From contig CP093831.1 in NCBI GenBank assembly GCA_033063855.1, positions 26,226,001-26,290,000 on the forward strand: DNA of 64,000 nucleotides. Reading direction: 5' to 3'. This DNA comes from Smittia aterrima. Lineage: Eukaryota > Arthropoda > Insecta > Diptera > Chironomidae. The notes under the pieces were generated by a model. It made no database searches, was not told where the DNA came from, and worked only from the letters and a program-made list of their open reading frames with translations. Made by a program: the position numbers and the translations under genes. Positions 28,752 to 39,805 of the stretch are shown piece after piece (position 1 is the first letter of the stretch; every line of letters starts with the position of its first letter).

Positions 28752-29846
28752 GTGATTTACAAGAATCTGGAGAACGAGATAAGAATCGAACTTGTAGAGA
28801 AGGAAGAAGATGCTGAACCGGAGTGCATAATAAAACATTTTACCAAGAAGAAAGTTGCTGAAGTGTTGATGGAGAAATTGATTTACGAAAACTCCAAATC
28901 AATTTCAAAAGAGAAACGAGAGAAGAAAATTTCTCGAATTCAAAATGCAATCGAGGTACAAGAATTTACTGCATTCAAATTCTGTCAATTCAAAGTTCTC
29001 TTTCTCGGAAAATGCTTTGACTATCTCTACCAAAGATATCGAAATAATCAACCGAAAGTGACACCGGAAAAAGAATTTTGCTCCCGGAAATTCATTGTCG
29101 AAAATAATTTCATCGACGCTTCGCGTCTAAGTGAACTTGAACTCGCTGAGCATTAACACTACGAACATTGATTGCGAGGAAATTATAAAATCATCAAATG
29201 AGACATCAGAAGAAACAATCGTAACATGCAAGGGGAAGATTGCTGCAGTAAAAGTAAAACTTTAGTAAAACTTTTACTGCACACATTTACTGCACACATT
29301 TACTGCACTCAATTAACATCGTTTTTTTGAGCTCTGCACGTTTTCAATATTATTGTCTTAGAATGCGAAAATGTTCTTTTATCTCTTTGCTTTCGATTGA
29401 CATACGATTTCTTTGTTAAAAATTCTTTAAAAACTGTTAATAATGTTAAAACTTTTAGATCAAGTTTTTCTTAATATTTTTCAAAAATTTCCAACTGTTG
29501 AAATGAGCAAAAAAAATTTTTTTTTAAAAGTAATAAATTAGAAACATTTACTTTAAATATGAACATAACTACAGTCGAACATGAACATAGACATAAGCTT
29601 GTCTTAAAAAAGGCAAACTATTCAACGAATTCTGCTAATATTTGTTGATGCAGTAAAATTATAGTTTTACTGCAGCAGTAAAAGGTTTTACTGCTTGAAG
29701 TAAAAAATCGGTTTACTGCAGCAATCTTCCCCTTGGTAACATGTATTTTCGGAGAGATTGGACTTTCTGATAAAGCTCTCAACGATCAACGTTCAATTTT
29801 TTTTGAAGAAACAAATAAACTTTGTGACAATATTCAAAAATGTTGA
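28752..29846 (+). pseudogene. Unrecognised gene or exon broken by a MITE
   Basis: An open frame from 28752 (no ATG; it follows a TAA) to 29156 is rich in Lys/Glu (EKEEDAEPECIIKHFTKKK, KREKKISRIQNAIEV). A one-base shift near 29150 continues an open frame (SINTTNIDCEEIIKSSNE, then EETIVT). That frame runs straight into the MITE at 29229 and, with the element and one target duplication left out, resumes at CIFGEIGLSDKALNDQRS and stops at 29844-29846. The frame continuity across the insertion suggests former coding sequence. I recognise no family, and upstream exons are not visible. Confidence 0.4.
29229..29735. mobile_element. hAT-like MITE, 507 bp, exact 8-bp TSD
   Basis: Perfect inverted ends of 24 bp begin CAAGGGGAAGATTGCTGCAG (29229) and mirror at 29712-29735. 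GTAACATG flanks it on both sides (29221-29228 and 29736-29743). The interior has several TTTACTGCA repeats near each end and no ORF. The CAnnG start and 8-bp TSD point to hAT. A diverged third copy lies at 59062-59460. Confidence 0.92.
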
Positions 29847-30143
29847 AAATTTTAAAATGTAATAAAATATTTGTTAAAGCTAAATCATTTTGATTTTTAT
29901 TAGATATTCAATGATCTGTATAAGTTTTATATAAGTTAAGTTTTTCAACTATCGTCAGCTATAAAAATTTAATCGTAATGAGGTTTAGAATGAAACTTTC
30001 TGCTGCAGCTGGTTTCTTTTTTCGTCAAAATGATATCACATTTTCTTTGTTTTGAAAATCTCAAGGAACACTTGTGCAAAAACTTGCCAATAAACAATTT
30101 CTTCTGGCTATCTCAGTCATCTTTTTAATTTCGGATCTATCGG

Positions 30144-31947
30144 ATGACTAAAATGTTGAAAAATTTAAAAAGTTTATTTCTACTTAGCTTGGCTGCTTCG
30201 TTAAGCAATGCAAAGCCAAATATCATTATTATCATGGCTGATGATATGGTGAGAAAGCTTTCTCATCTTTTAAATGGAAAATAAAACTGTCCATCTCGTT
30301 TAGGGTTCGTACGATGCAAGTTTTCGAGGATCTAATCAATTTCTGACACCAAACATCGACGCACTCGCGTTCAATGGAGTGACTTTCGATCGATTCTACA
30401 CTCCCCCACTGTGTACTCCCTCAAGAGCTTCATTGATGACTGGAAAATATCCGCAAACTGTCGGAATGCAGCATTGGGTCATCCCTGGAGGAGAAGCTTA
30501 TGGACTTGGATTAGATGAGAAACTAATGTCAAACTATTTCAAAGACGCAGGATACAAGACTCATCTTATTGGGAAATGGCATTTAGGCTTCTTCCAACCA
30601 AAGTATACGCCAATGTTCCGAGGCTTTGACAGTTTTTACGGATACTACAATGGAGTTATCGATTATTACAACTATACTTACGTAGCATCAGGCGAACCAA
30701 GATATTCTCCTGGCTACGACTTCCATAAAAATTGTGAAGTTAATAATGAAGTTAAGCTTGGAACTTATGCGACGGATTTATTCACTGACGAAGCAATTAA
30801 ACTCATCAAGAACCACGATTCAACGCAGGAACCATTATTTCTTATGCTTAATCATCTCGCTCCTCACAGTGGAAATAATTACGATCTCATGCAAGCTCCG
30901 GAAGAAGAAATCGCAAAATTCAGTCACATCGATGACGTGGATCGTCGAAAATTTGCTGGTAACAATTAAATATTCTGATAAAATATTTTTTCCTTATTTT
31001 TGAATTGTCAGCAATGGTCTCAAAGTTGGACGAAGGCATTGGAAAGGTTGTAGAGGCAATCAAGGATAAAGGAATTTTAGAAGAAACGATCATTTTGTTC
31101 TATAGCGATAATGGAGCTCCAACGAAAGGACAGTTTAACAACTTTGGATCAAATCATCCGCTCAGAGGAGTAAGTTTTTATATTTTAATTAGGTTTTGAT
31201 TTAATCTAGTGTTCAAACATATAGCAAAAGAATTCTCCTTGGGAAGGCGCTAGTCGTAATCTCGGATGTATTTACAGTCCTCTAATTAAAAACAGTCAGC
31301 GAGTTCATCGAGGATACTTCCATACTTCTGATGTTCTCCCAACTCTCGCCTCTGCTGCTGGAATTAAAGTCGACAATGTCGATGGTCATGATCAATGGCA
31401 AATCTTGATGAATGGAGAAGACTCTTCGAGAACTGAAATTCTGACTTCTCTTGATCCGGTTTTTGGATTCTCATCATTGATCTCGGATCAGTGGAAATTT
31501 GTGAATGGATCGACGATAAATGGAAAATTTGATTCTTACTTGGGAGGGATTCAAAAATTTCCGTCCACAGTCTGTTCATATGCGAGCTCTGTTTTAAATT
31601 CGAAGACAGCAAAGGTAATCGCATCTTCGAGTCAAAACAGACTGTCAGCAGCCAAGATAATTCAATTACGGAATCAATTGAGAATAATTTGTTACGAAAA
31701 GAAAAATCCAATCAATGAATGCAATCCGTTAATTTCTCCGTGTCTGTTCAACATCATTGACGATCCTTGCGAACGAAATAATGTTGCAGAGAAGTTTCCA
31801 GCAGTTTTTGAGAAATTGAACCAACGAATGAAGGAACTTGTTAAATCGTCAGCTCCTGTACGAAGAACATTCGTGAGCGATATGCGAGCTGACCCTGCAA
31901 AGCATCAGGGAAATTGGGATTGGTGGATCTCAGACGAAGAGCTGTAA
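30144..31947 (+). CDS. Arylsulfatase B-like sulfatase
   Basis: Four exons join in frame: 30144-30248, 30304-30958, 31012-31169 and 31225-31947 (546 residues), with introns of about 53-55 bp bounded by GT-AG. A signal peptide (LKSLFLLSLAASLSNA) is followed by the metal-binding start IIIIMADDMGSYD. Then come the sulfatase signature CTPSRASLMTG, whose Cys (about residue 72) is the one converted to formylglycine, GKWHLG (about 125-130), and a DNGAP metal site. The order and the YAAM/MVSKLDE and PLRG...PWEG segments fit N-acetylgalactosamine-4-sulfatase (ARSB) relatives, which are lysosomal or secreted. Insects have several such paralogs, so the substrate is uncertain. An AATAAATAAA signal follows near 32012. 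Confidence 0.9.
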
Positions 31948-32278
31948 GAGAATCTCAAGAAAGCTTTCAAATATTTGCACATTTTTTTGTCAATTTGAAC
32001 AATTTCAGCAAATAAATAAATGAAGACTAACGCTTTGAAGAACATTTGTTTATTTCGCTCACGTTCTTGTCATGCTTGTTAGCTTCTCCAAAGGTTGAAA
32101 TTAGTTTTAAAACACGCAACTGCAAATACCGCATTTATTTTAAAGTTTCGTTAAAATATTGAAAGTGAGGTCTTAGAGAATCTTCAATTCACCACTTTCT
32201 CATTGCAAGTCATTCTTTTATCGATTGATTAATTTAAAAACGTGTACAGTTTTACATTTAAGAATCAAATTTTTGAAT

Positions 32279-32782
32279 TCACTTAGCCAAGATTGGATTG
32301 CAAATTAGTTGAATTTCTCTTAGACGTTCTTCGAATTCCTATTTCTTTGCGAGTCTGTTCAAGTCGAGCCATTCGAGTTCTGCTAAACATTTATCGGAAA
32401 TAATTTTCTTTTCATTTTCAGAAATTTTGTTTCCTGGTGCATCTTCAATGGCTCGTTTGCATTGGAAGATGTAATTTTTCATTGAATTGCAAGCTTTCAC
32501 CCGCTTAAGATGTTTCTCATCTTCATCGGGATATTTTTCAATTTCTGATAACGTGATAACATTCGTTCAACGTCAGCCTTCGACAAACGAAAACTATTCT
32601 TGATCGTTATATTTTCTTCCTTGCAAGTCGATTTGTCCTTTGCTGAAACATTCAAAATTCCGTCATACACGGAAATATTGACTGCTATTTGGTTATCGGT
32701 TGAAGTTGTGAACATTTTCTTAAGTTTACAAGAAATTTTTGAATTGCGCTCGATGATCTTCGAAAACACTTTTATCATTTGA
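32279..32782 (-). pseudogene. Hsp70: Hsp70 3' fragment pseudogene
   Basis: It lacks the whole ATPase domain. It begins within the beta domain (VFSKIIERNSKISCKLKK), with about 40 residues deleted between VNISVYD and GILNVSAKD. A frame change near 32560 and an in-frame TAG in the lid (after LNRLAKK) follow. It still ends NPILAK like the intact copies. It is a truncated duplicate, separated from the next pseudogene by about 250 bp. Confidence 0.88.
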
Positions 32783-33028
32783 GTAAAAATAGTTTTTATT
32801 AAAGAAAAATTGAAAGTGTAGAATATAGGAAGTACTTGAAATACAAGTCTTATGTACAGTCACATTTGCTCTCAAGCATAATAATCAGTTGTTATATCTT
32901 AAATGTTTTATTATTTGAAAACTGAAAGCACACAATGCTAAGAACACCCTTGAAAGTTTCGTATAAAATGTTTCATTTGTGAATTAAAATGTTTAAATAT
33001 TTTTTATTTGACTTTCTGCGTTAGAATG

Positions 33029-34865
33029 TTACATTAAAGAATATTTTAATTTGGTCAAGATTGGTTTGCAAATAAGTTGAATATCTCTTAGACGTTTTTC
33101 GAATTCTTCTTTCTCTGCGAGTCTGTTCAAATCGAGCCATGCGAGTTCTGCTGAACATATTTATCGAGAACGATGTTTTTTCATTTTCATTCAATAAATT
33201 TGTTTTTCGAGTATTTTTAACGTCTTGAATGCATTCGAAGGATGTAATTTTCCAACGAATTGCGTGCCTGGATGCGCTTTTCCTGTTTCTCATCTTCATC
33301 GCGATATTTTTCAGCTTCTAACAACATTCGCTCGATGTCAGCTGGAGACAAACGACCACTCTCGTTTTTGATCGTTATTTTCTCTTCCTTACCAGTCGAG
33401 TTGTCCTTTGCCGAGACATTCAAGATTCCGTTTGCGTCGATGTCAAACGAAACATCTATCACAGGAATGTCGCGAGGCGCTGGTGGAGTAAGAACGAAAG
33501 TTCAAGCAAATTGTTGTATTTAGTCATAGCTCGTTCTCCTTCATAAACTTTTGGAGTGATAGATTTTTGGTTATCTTTAGTAGTAGTATACAATTCCATT
33601 GCATTGCATGGAATTTTTGTGTTGCGTTCGATTATTTTCGAAAATACTCCACCAATCAATTCAACTCCCAAAGACAATGGAGTGATTTCAATCAACAAAA
33701 CTTCTTGAATCTGTGGGCTTGTATCACCACTCAAAATTGCAGCTTGAACTGCAGCGCCATAGGCAACAGCTTCGTCAGCGTTCATCGAACAGTTCAGTTT
33801 TTTTCCGTCGAAGAAATCTTGAAGTAAATTTTGAATCTTTAGAATTCTTGTTGAGCCTCCGACCAAAACAACATCGTCAATGTCTCCTTTGTTCATCTTA
33901 GCGTCTGCCAAAGCTTTTTTAACTGATTCTATTGTCGATTTGAAGAGATCTTTGTTCATGTCTTCGAAGCGTGCTCGTGAAATTGTTGATATGAAATCGA
34001 TTCCTTCGTGTAATGATTCAACCGAAATCGGAGCTTCGGTTGAGCTCGCCAATAATCGTTTCGCTTTTTCACAAGCTCTTCTCAATCGTTGCATAGCTCT
34101 TGCATTTCCACTTATATCTTGCTTGTGTTTGTTTTTGAATTCTTTAACAAAATGTTCAACCAATCGGTTGTCAAAGTCTTCTCCTCCGAGATGAGTGTCA
34201 CCTGCTTTTGAAATGACTTCAAACACAGATCCTTTTTTTATTTTCAAGATGGAGACGTCAAACGTTCCGCCGCCAAGATCAAAGATCATAACATTTTTCT
34301 CTCCCTTCAAGTTCTTGTCTAATCCGTAAGCCAATGCTGCTGCAGTTGGTTCGTTGATGATTTGTAACACATTCAAACCTGCAATTGCACCAGCATCTTT
34401 CGTAGATTGTCTCTGAGCATCGTTGAAATAAACAGGAACTGTGATGACTGCGTCGGTTACCTTTTCCCCCAAAAACAATTCAGCGATTTTTTTCATTTTA
34501 GCGAGAACCATTGAACTGATTTCTTCTGGAGCAAATTTCTTAATTTCTCCTTTAAACTCGATTTGAATCACTGGCTTTTCAAAATCGTCGACCACTTTAA
34601 ACGGCCAGTACTTCATATCAGCTTGAACATTCTCATCATCAAAGCGGCGTCCGATCAAACGTTTAGCATCAAAGATTGTGTTCTGTGGGTTCATTGCAAT
34701 TTGAGTTTTAGCTGCATCTCCGACGAGTCTCTCGGTATCGTTAAACGCAACATAACTCGGAGTTATTCTGCTTCCCATCTCGTTTGCTATGATCTCAACT
34801 TTACCATTCCTGTAGACTCCGACGCAGCTGTAAGTGGTTCCAAGATCTATGCCGATGGTTGTCAT
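33029..34865 (-). pseudogene. Hsp70: Full-length Hsp70 pseudogene with frameshifts
   Basis: The first 440 or so residues are open from MTTIGIDLGTTYSCVGVYRN (ATG 34865), including INEPTAAA and DLGGGTFDVS. A one-base deletion near 33508 shifts the frame, and a 6-base deletion follows. The beta domain end (FDIDANGILNVSAKDNSTGK) is in a second frame (33217-33462). The lid is broken again near 33240 and near 33175. At least three frameshifts make it a pseudogene unless the assembly is faulty. It is the most diverged copy (TYSC rather than TYCC), perhaps closer to the ancestral form. Confidence 0.82.
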
Positions 34866-35235
34866 TTTGCTTCAATTTATTTCACTTAACTTCTCACTGA
34901 ATTGGCGTTACTGTTCAAACTGATAATTTATTTGCTGAATTAGTTTATTTATATGAGAACAACGATGTCGTAAAGAGCTTTTTATTGATCTCAATATATT
35001 TTATTTAATATGAGCTGATAATGAAAATAGAAGAAACTTATATTTCAGTTTGTCACAAAGCACTCCGATGTTCACTGTTTCAAGGAATTTTCAATACTAA
35101 CTTTTATCTGGCTTTGTCAACTTATTTATACTTAAGAATTATCTGCGTCTGAAGGATGCGAAAAGTAAAAGAGAAACAATACAAAGAAAGAAAGCAATTA
35201 AATATTTTCATCCCTTTTCATAGGTAATAAACTTT
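34866..35235 (-). promoter_or_regulatory. 5' flank of Hsp70 pseudogene
   Basis: It keeps TTCAAACTGATAATTTATTT and a CTGATAAT block (35015-35022) followed by GAAAATAGAAGAAAC. The outer part (35150-35235) resembles 26150-26270. It is likely a decayed promoter of the same type. Confidence 0.4.
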
Positions 35236-35388
35236 TGAGGGATGAAACAATATCCTCGCTTTAATTAATCTCTGAACTAATTTCTAATTTCTTAAGAAGA
35301 AAAGTTACATCCCAGTTCTCCTTATGGGTTCAGGTAAAAAAAGTTTTTTGAAAAATATGAGCGAACATATGATGGAGTTCAGTGTGAA

Positions 35389-36638
35389 ATGTCGTCTCGA
35401 CTACGAAGAATCTTTAAGCAAGCTTTGGTGATTTGGAATTTAATAAGTCGTCAAAATCTAACGAAAATGGAAGAGTTGAAAAAGGAATTATCAGTAAATG
35501 ATTTGCCAGATGAACTTATGCTGTTCGTATTTGAATTCTTGAGCCAAAAGGATTTGATAAATTCTGTTTTTGTTTGCAGACGGTGAGTTTAAGACTTTTT
35601 CAAGTAAAATTTTCATTTAATTCTCGGCATTTGCTTTTTAGGTGGAACGAGCTCATTTCGTCGAGCACGAGAATCATGAAGAACTTTCCATCAACTCTGA
35701 TCATGAGTAATAATTTGAAATATAACAAAATAACATTTGATGAAGAAAAATGCTTCATTCCATTCGATGAAATCAGAATTTTCCATAAATTCGTCTCAAA
35801 TATGCGAGTTATTAAGTTTTATGGATGCGAATTTCGACCTGACCAATCCGATGCTCTGAACGATCTTTTCTCGTCGATGGTCAAGCTTGAAACATTGAAA
35901 TGTGAAAACTCAAAGTTTGAATCAGGAAACTTTCAAGTTAAGTCTCATCATCTTCCGAATCTGAAGAAAGTTGTGATGAAAAACTCAGATTACAAGGTGA
36001 GAATAATTTCATTACAAAAGTTAGATCTGAAAACTAATTTAAAAATATTTTTTTAGTTTCTCGAAATGATCAAATCATCGCAAATAACTTCATTGGCAGT
36101 CGACAACTGGATCTGTAAATTAACTATCGATTACGATCCAATTAATCAAGACAATCTCATTTTCGACTTCCTCGCTGCACAAAAGAATCTCGAGGAGGTC
36201 GAATTATTTGATGTTCACTTCGAGGTGGCCGATGCCGATTCGATCCAAAAAATTGACTTTCCATTTCTTAAGAAGTTTTCCATCAAACAAGTTTCTTATA
36301 TCGGAGAAAAAGTAAACTTGATGTCGTTCATGAGAAGAATCGGTGACACCTTGGAGTCACTTTCGATTGGATGTATGATTCCTGATGAAGTCATTGAGTT
36401 GATCTTAATGCGATTTCGCCGTTTGAAGAACTTAGCGATCACTTCAATTTTTATTCCAGAAAAGAAAATGTTATATCCCCAACATCTGCCGAATGAGGAT
36501 TTTTATAGTAATCTCAATCCAAATTATTCAGTTCATACCGTTCAAATATTTGGAGGATATTATTGCATCGATTCGAATAAGTTAAACGCTTTCATGGCAA
36601 TGTTTCCGAACGCTGAAGCTGATTTAGCTGATTTATAG
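35389..36638 (+). CDS. F-box protein with C-terminal LRR-like region
   Basis: Three exons in frame: 35389-35582, 35642-35996 and 36057-36638 (376 residues), with introns of about 60 bp. The F-box is at about residues 38-78: LPDELMLFVFEFLSQKDLINS, then VCRRWNELISS, spanning the first intron. F-boxes bind Skp1 in SCF ubiquitin ligases. The rest has irregular leucine-rich stretches (NLKKVVMKNSDY, NLEEVELFDVHF, RLKNLAITSIF) typical of insect F-box/LRR proteins, whose targets are mostly unknown. An alternative start at Met 35467 would still keep the F-box. A polyadenylation signal AATAAAATAAA lies at 36650. Confidence 0.85.
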
Positions 36639-36752
36639 TTAAACAGAAGAATAAAATAAAATATTTTCTAAATTCAACTCGATCTTTTGAATCATCCGTT
36701 AGATGAAGCTCTCAAAAAACTTTATAATAATCAAGTCAAAAGCTTCTTTAAA

Positions 36753-37077
36753 GATAAACCAGTTCAAGTTTTTGATAACAGGCTCACGCGGGAGTTAATG
36801 AATTAATTATGATCGCGGCGGCCTTCACTCGCGTGTTATCTACAAAAACAAAACAGAAAAAAACTCTCGCGATGTCTTTTTTTGTTTGTAAACAGTTGAT
36901 ATGCTCGATGACGGTTCATCGCACGATGATTGATCCAAAAACTGACCGAGATATTAAAAAAAAAACTTGTTTTAAAAATTTGGACTTGTTTGCAATCAGA
37001 ATCATTCGCTTAGCAAAATAGTTGTCGCGTGGCTCAGAAGAATTCACCAAATAAATTAGATTCACGAATGCCCTTGA
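36753..37077. repeat. 325-bp direct repeat, left copy
   Basis: It is highly similar to 38557-38885, including ATCGCGGCGGCCTTCACTCG, GTTGATATGCTCGATGA, GGTTCATCGCACGATGATTG and GGCTCAGAAGAATTCACC. Just upstream of each copy there is weaker similarity (36690-36750 with 38510-38556), which in the left copy is an open frame (PLDEALKKLYNN, FFKDKPVQVF). The pair brackets the small-peptide gene and indicates a tandem duplication of about 1.8 kb. Confidence 0.88.
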
Positions 37078-37098
37078 CTCTAACTATTTTAGACTAGG

Positions 37099-37682
37099 GT
37101 GCTCTTAATCGAAAGCACAATATTGCTTGATGAATTAGCAACTAAATCAGCATTTCCTAGAAATAATATGACTTACTGAGCTTTGTTCTAAATATTTTTT
37201 TTGCTGATTTACTGATTAAGGACACTATTGTTAAACAATGTCACAAAAAACATCTTTCGATTTTACAATAAGATACTCTAGAATAAAAATGCAACTATTT
37301 ATAGAACATATCCTGAACAAATTCTTAATCACCTTTAGGTAATTAGCAAACTGCTTTCAAGCAAAATTTCAGAAGTTCTAATCAACAAAGCAAACAATAA
37401 GATTATTCGTTTAAAGTTGCAGATATAGTTGCCATTTGAAAAAACGTTACGTAGCCGAGCATTCAAGATGCATTTATCAAAAGATTAACATTGTAATTTC
37501 AAATTTAGAGTGAATGCAAAAGATGGTTTTAAATTGTTACATAGTTGAACATTCTTGTCCTTGATCTGTAAATCAGCAAAAACTTATTTAGAACAAAGCT
37601 CAATAAGTTATATTATTTCTAGGAAATTCTGATTTAGTTGCTAATTCATCAAGCATCATTGTGTTTTTCATCAAGAGAGTAC
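37099..37682. mobile_element. Foldback MITE with arms of about 120 bp
   Basis: The left arm (37099-37221) and the right arm (37561-37682) are imperfect inverted repeats: TTGATGAATTAGCAACTAAA at 37127 on pairs with TTTAGTTGCTAATTCATCAA near 37633. The core of about 340 bp has no ORF. No target duplication is obvious. It sits between the left direct repeat and the promoter of the small-peptide gene. Confidence 0.75.
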
Positions 37683-37741
37683 AATCAATCGGCGCATGCT
37701 ACGATCATGTGATTTGATTTACTTTTCTTTTAACCGTAGAG

Positions 37742-37748
37742 TATAAAT
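37742..37748 (+). promoter_or_regulatory. TATA box of small-peptide gene
   Basis: TATAAAT lies 75 bp upstream of the ATG at 37823. A start near 37770-37780 (CTCAATTC) would give a leader of about 45-50 bp. Confidence 0.55.
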
Positions 37749-37822
37749 TAAATACAAATTCTGAAATTTGCTCAATTCTGATTTAAACCTATAACGAAAA
37801 GGACTCACCTTAAAGTTTTAAC

Positions 37823-38346
37823 ATGAAGCTTAAATTTTGCATTTTGATTGCATTAGTTGTCGCTGTTATTGCAGTGAGTAGTGTTCGAATAGCTTCAATA
37901 AAGTTCTTGAAAGTATATTGTTCTAACTTTACCTTTTTCAAATAAATCTAGGCTCCACAACTACAAATTGAATCAAATGACATATCATCAAGAAATCTGG
38001 CAATAAATGTGCCAGAAATAGCTGCTGGATGTGTAATCGGAATCAAAATCGCCCAAGCCGCTCTGAATTTAGTGAGTAGTTAATAACTTCAACCAAGTGA
38101 TTAAATAATTTTTTTTAATTAATTTAGGCTGAAAGACGCTTGGTAAATAAAGACAATATTAGTAATATTTGTTATATAATATTATATTATCAAGTTTTTG
38201 AATTTATTTGATTGAGTTTATAAAAACCCTTTCAGGAAGAAGCTAAAGCTTCAGGCAGAGATGTTGAAGAACGTATTCGACGAGTTAATTATGCACAAAC
38301 TGAACTAGCAAGGATTATAGCAGCATGTGAAGCCGCAATGGAGTGA
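37823..38346 (+). CDS. Small secreted peptide, 98 aa, four exons
   Basis: Exons 37823-37873, 37952-38071, 38128-38142 and 38236-38346 join in frame with GT-AG introns. Exon 3 is only 15 bp. Exon 1 is exactly the signal peptide (MKLKFCILIALVVAVIA). The mature part begins APQLQIESND, then NVPEIAAGCVIGIKIAQAAL, then a charged helical end (EERIRRVNYAQTELARII...CEAAME) with a second Cys. The two Cys could form one disulfide. I do not recognise a family; insect secreted effector, salivary or antimicrobial-type peptides have this size and layout, but no activity should be assumed. A TATA box lies upstream and AATAAAATAAA near 38450. Confidence 0.72.
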
Positions 38347-38556
38347 AGTGATATTCAGCAATATCCTAACTAAAAGCAATTATGATAAGAAATATATCTT
38401 CTCATTGTTTTGAAGTATGCTACGAAATTTTGTCACCGGCTAAACCAAAAATAAAATAAAATTTATTGTAATCAAATCCGAACTAAATCATATTTAAATC
38501 ATCTAACTTAGAAGCTTTCAAGAAAGTTAATATTGATCTAATCAAAATATTCTTAT

Positions 38557-38885
38557 TAGATAAACCAGTTCACGTTTGCTTTCAATTGATAACAGGGCGC
38601 GTAGTAGTGAGTTAATTATGGTCGCGGCGGCCTTCACTCGCGTGTTATCTACAAAAACAAAACCAAAAAAAACTCTCGCGAATTCTCATTTTATTTGTAA
38701 ACAGTTGATATGCTCGATGAGGGTTCATCGCACGATGATTGAGCCAAAAACTGACCGAGATATTAAAAAAAAACTTGTTTTAAAATTTTGGACTTGTTTG
38801 CAATCAGAATCATTCGCTTAGCGAAATAGTTGTCGCGTGGCTCAGAAGAATTCACCAAATAAATTAGATTCACGAATGCCCTTGA
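38557..38885. repeat. 325-bp direct repeat, right copy
   Basis: Partner of 36753-37077. It is followed without a break by the 5' region of the ABC transporter gene, so it may include part of that gene's regulatory DNA, copied to the left side of the peptide gene. Confidence 0.88.
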
Positions 38886-39805
38886 TGCCTTTCTGTCTTT
38901 CGTCGTCTCCATGTGAGCTGACTTGATATATTCGAGTAAGTTATTTACGACTTTGTCCCGTTGAGAGTCAAGTTGCTTGTCACATCTAAATTACTCGATC
39001 ATCGAACGAGACGACGGCTCAGTTTACCTAACCGCGAATCAATTCCCACGACAACATCATTAAAATCGAAAAACTTACCGTCGTCAACACACATCGGTCG
39101 CTTATCGTTTCGCGGCGTCTCGTTATCAGTCGATACAAATGAAGTTTGATACTAAAAAAAGGGTTGTCCACCGTGCTTACGCTAAACGGTTTCAGCTTCT
39201 CTCGTTGTGTTGTCGTTCGGCAGTTCAGTGTGTTGCGAAACTCCAGCGCGATTTGAAGCATTTTTTTGCGCTTTGCTGTCTACAAATCGCTTTGTCGTGT
39301 GTCATGCAGTGAAGAAAAGTTTAAAGTGACGAAGACGAGTCAGAGAGAGGGATTAGCAGACACCAAAGAGAATTTGCATTTGGATTATTGAGACTTAATT
39401 GACGTTAATTGAAAGATGGACTTCATGTGAAAGTGAAAATGTGGGGAATGAAACATTTTTTGTCAATGAAGTGAAGAGCAATCGTTCGCTAGCTACGCGA
39501 AATAAAAAATTATTTTTTATCTTTTTCAAGTTCTCGTTGATAAGAAAATTACGTTTGCGGGTGTGCGAAATAAAAAGAAATAAAGTGCGAACGAAATGAA
39601 GAAAAAAGTTGATGCAATTCCGCTGACTGTGATAAGGTGAATGTCGATCGTACAGTGACTGCTCTAAATTGAGGATTCTTCTTCTATCTTAAACACTTCC
39701 TTTGACTTAATGCAGTTAAAGTCTTCACCAAGAAATTCCTTTGAGAGCAGTCACTGTAATCGAAACTCGTGAGAGATCAATGGACAAGTTTTTTCCTGTC
39801 AAACG
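38886..39805 (+). promoter_or_regulatory. Promoter and 5' UTR region of ABC transporter gene
   Basis: An arthropod initiator-like GTTCAGTGTG lies near 39220-39232, with no TATA box just upstream. The following 570 bp to the ATG at 39806 would be 5' UTR. It contains a 104-bp MITE (39653-39756). The position of the start site is inference. Confidence 0.4.
39653..39756. mobile_element. 104-bp Tc1/mariner-type MITE hairpin
   Basis: CAGTGACTGCTCT at 39653 and AGAGCAGTCACTG ending at 39756 are perfect inverted ends, each next to TA. Pairing continues imperfectly inward (TTGAGGATTCTT with AAGAAATTCCTTTG). A TA target duplication and terminal CAGTG fit Tc1/mariner MITEs. It lies in the probable 5' UTR of the ABC transporter gene and would fold into a long hairpin in the RNA. 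Confidence 0.75.

Noticed and set aside
33029..34865. Functional sixth Hsp70 gene
   Set aside because: At least three frameshifts in the beta domain and lid. Sequencing error is possible but would need several independent mistakes.
36809..37021. ORFs within the 325-bp direct repeats (also 38576-38821)
   Set aside because: The two copies are open in places but diverge with indels and show no coding pattern; more likely shared regulatory or intergenic DNA.
39653..39756. MicroRNA precursor
   Set aside because: The TA-flanked perfect ends and CAGTG terminus fit a Tc1/mariner MITE better; without small-RNA data a miRNA cannot be claimed.
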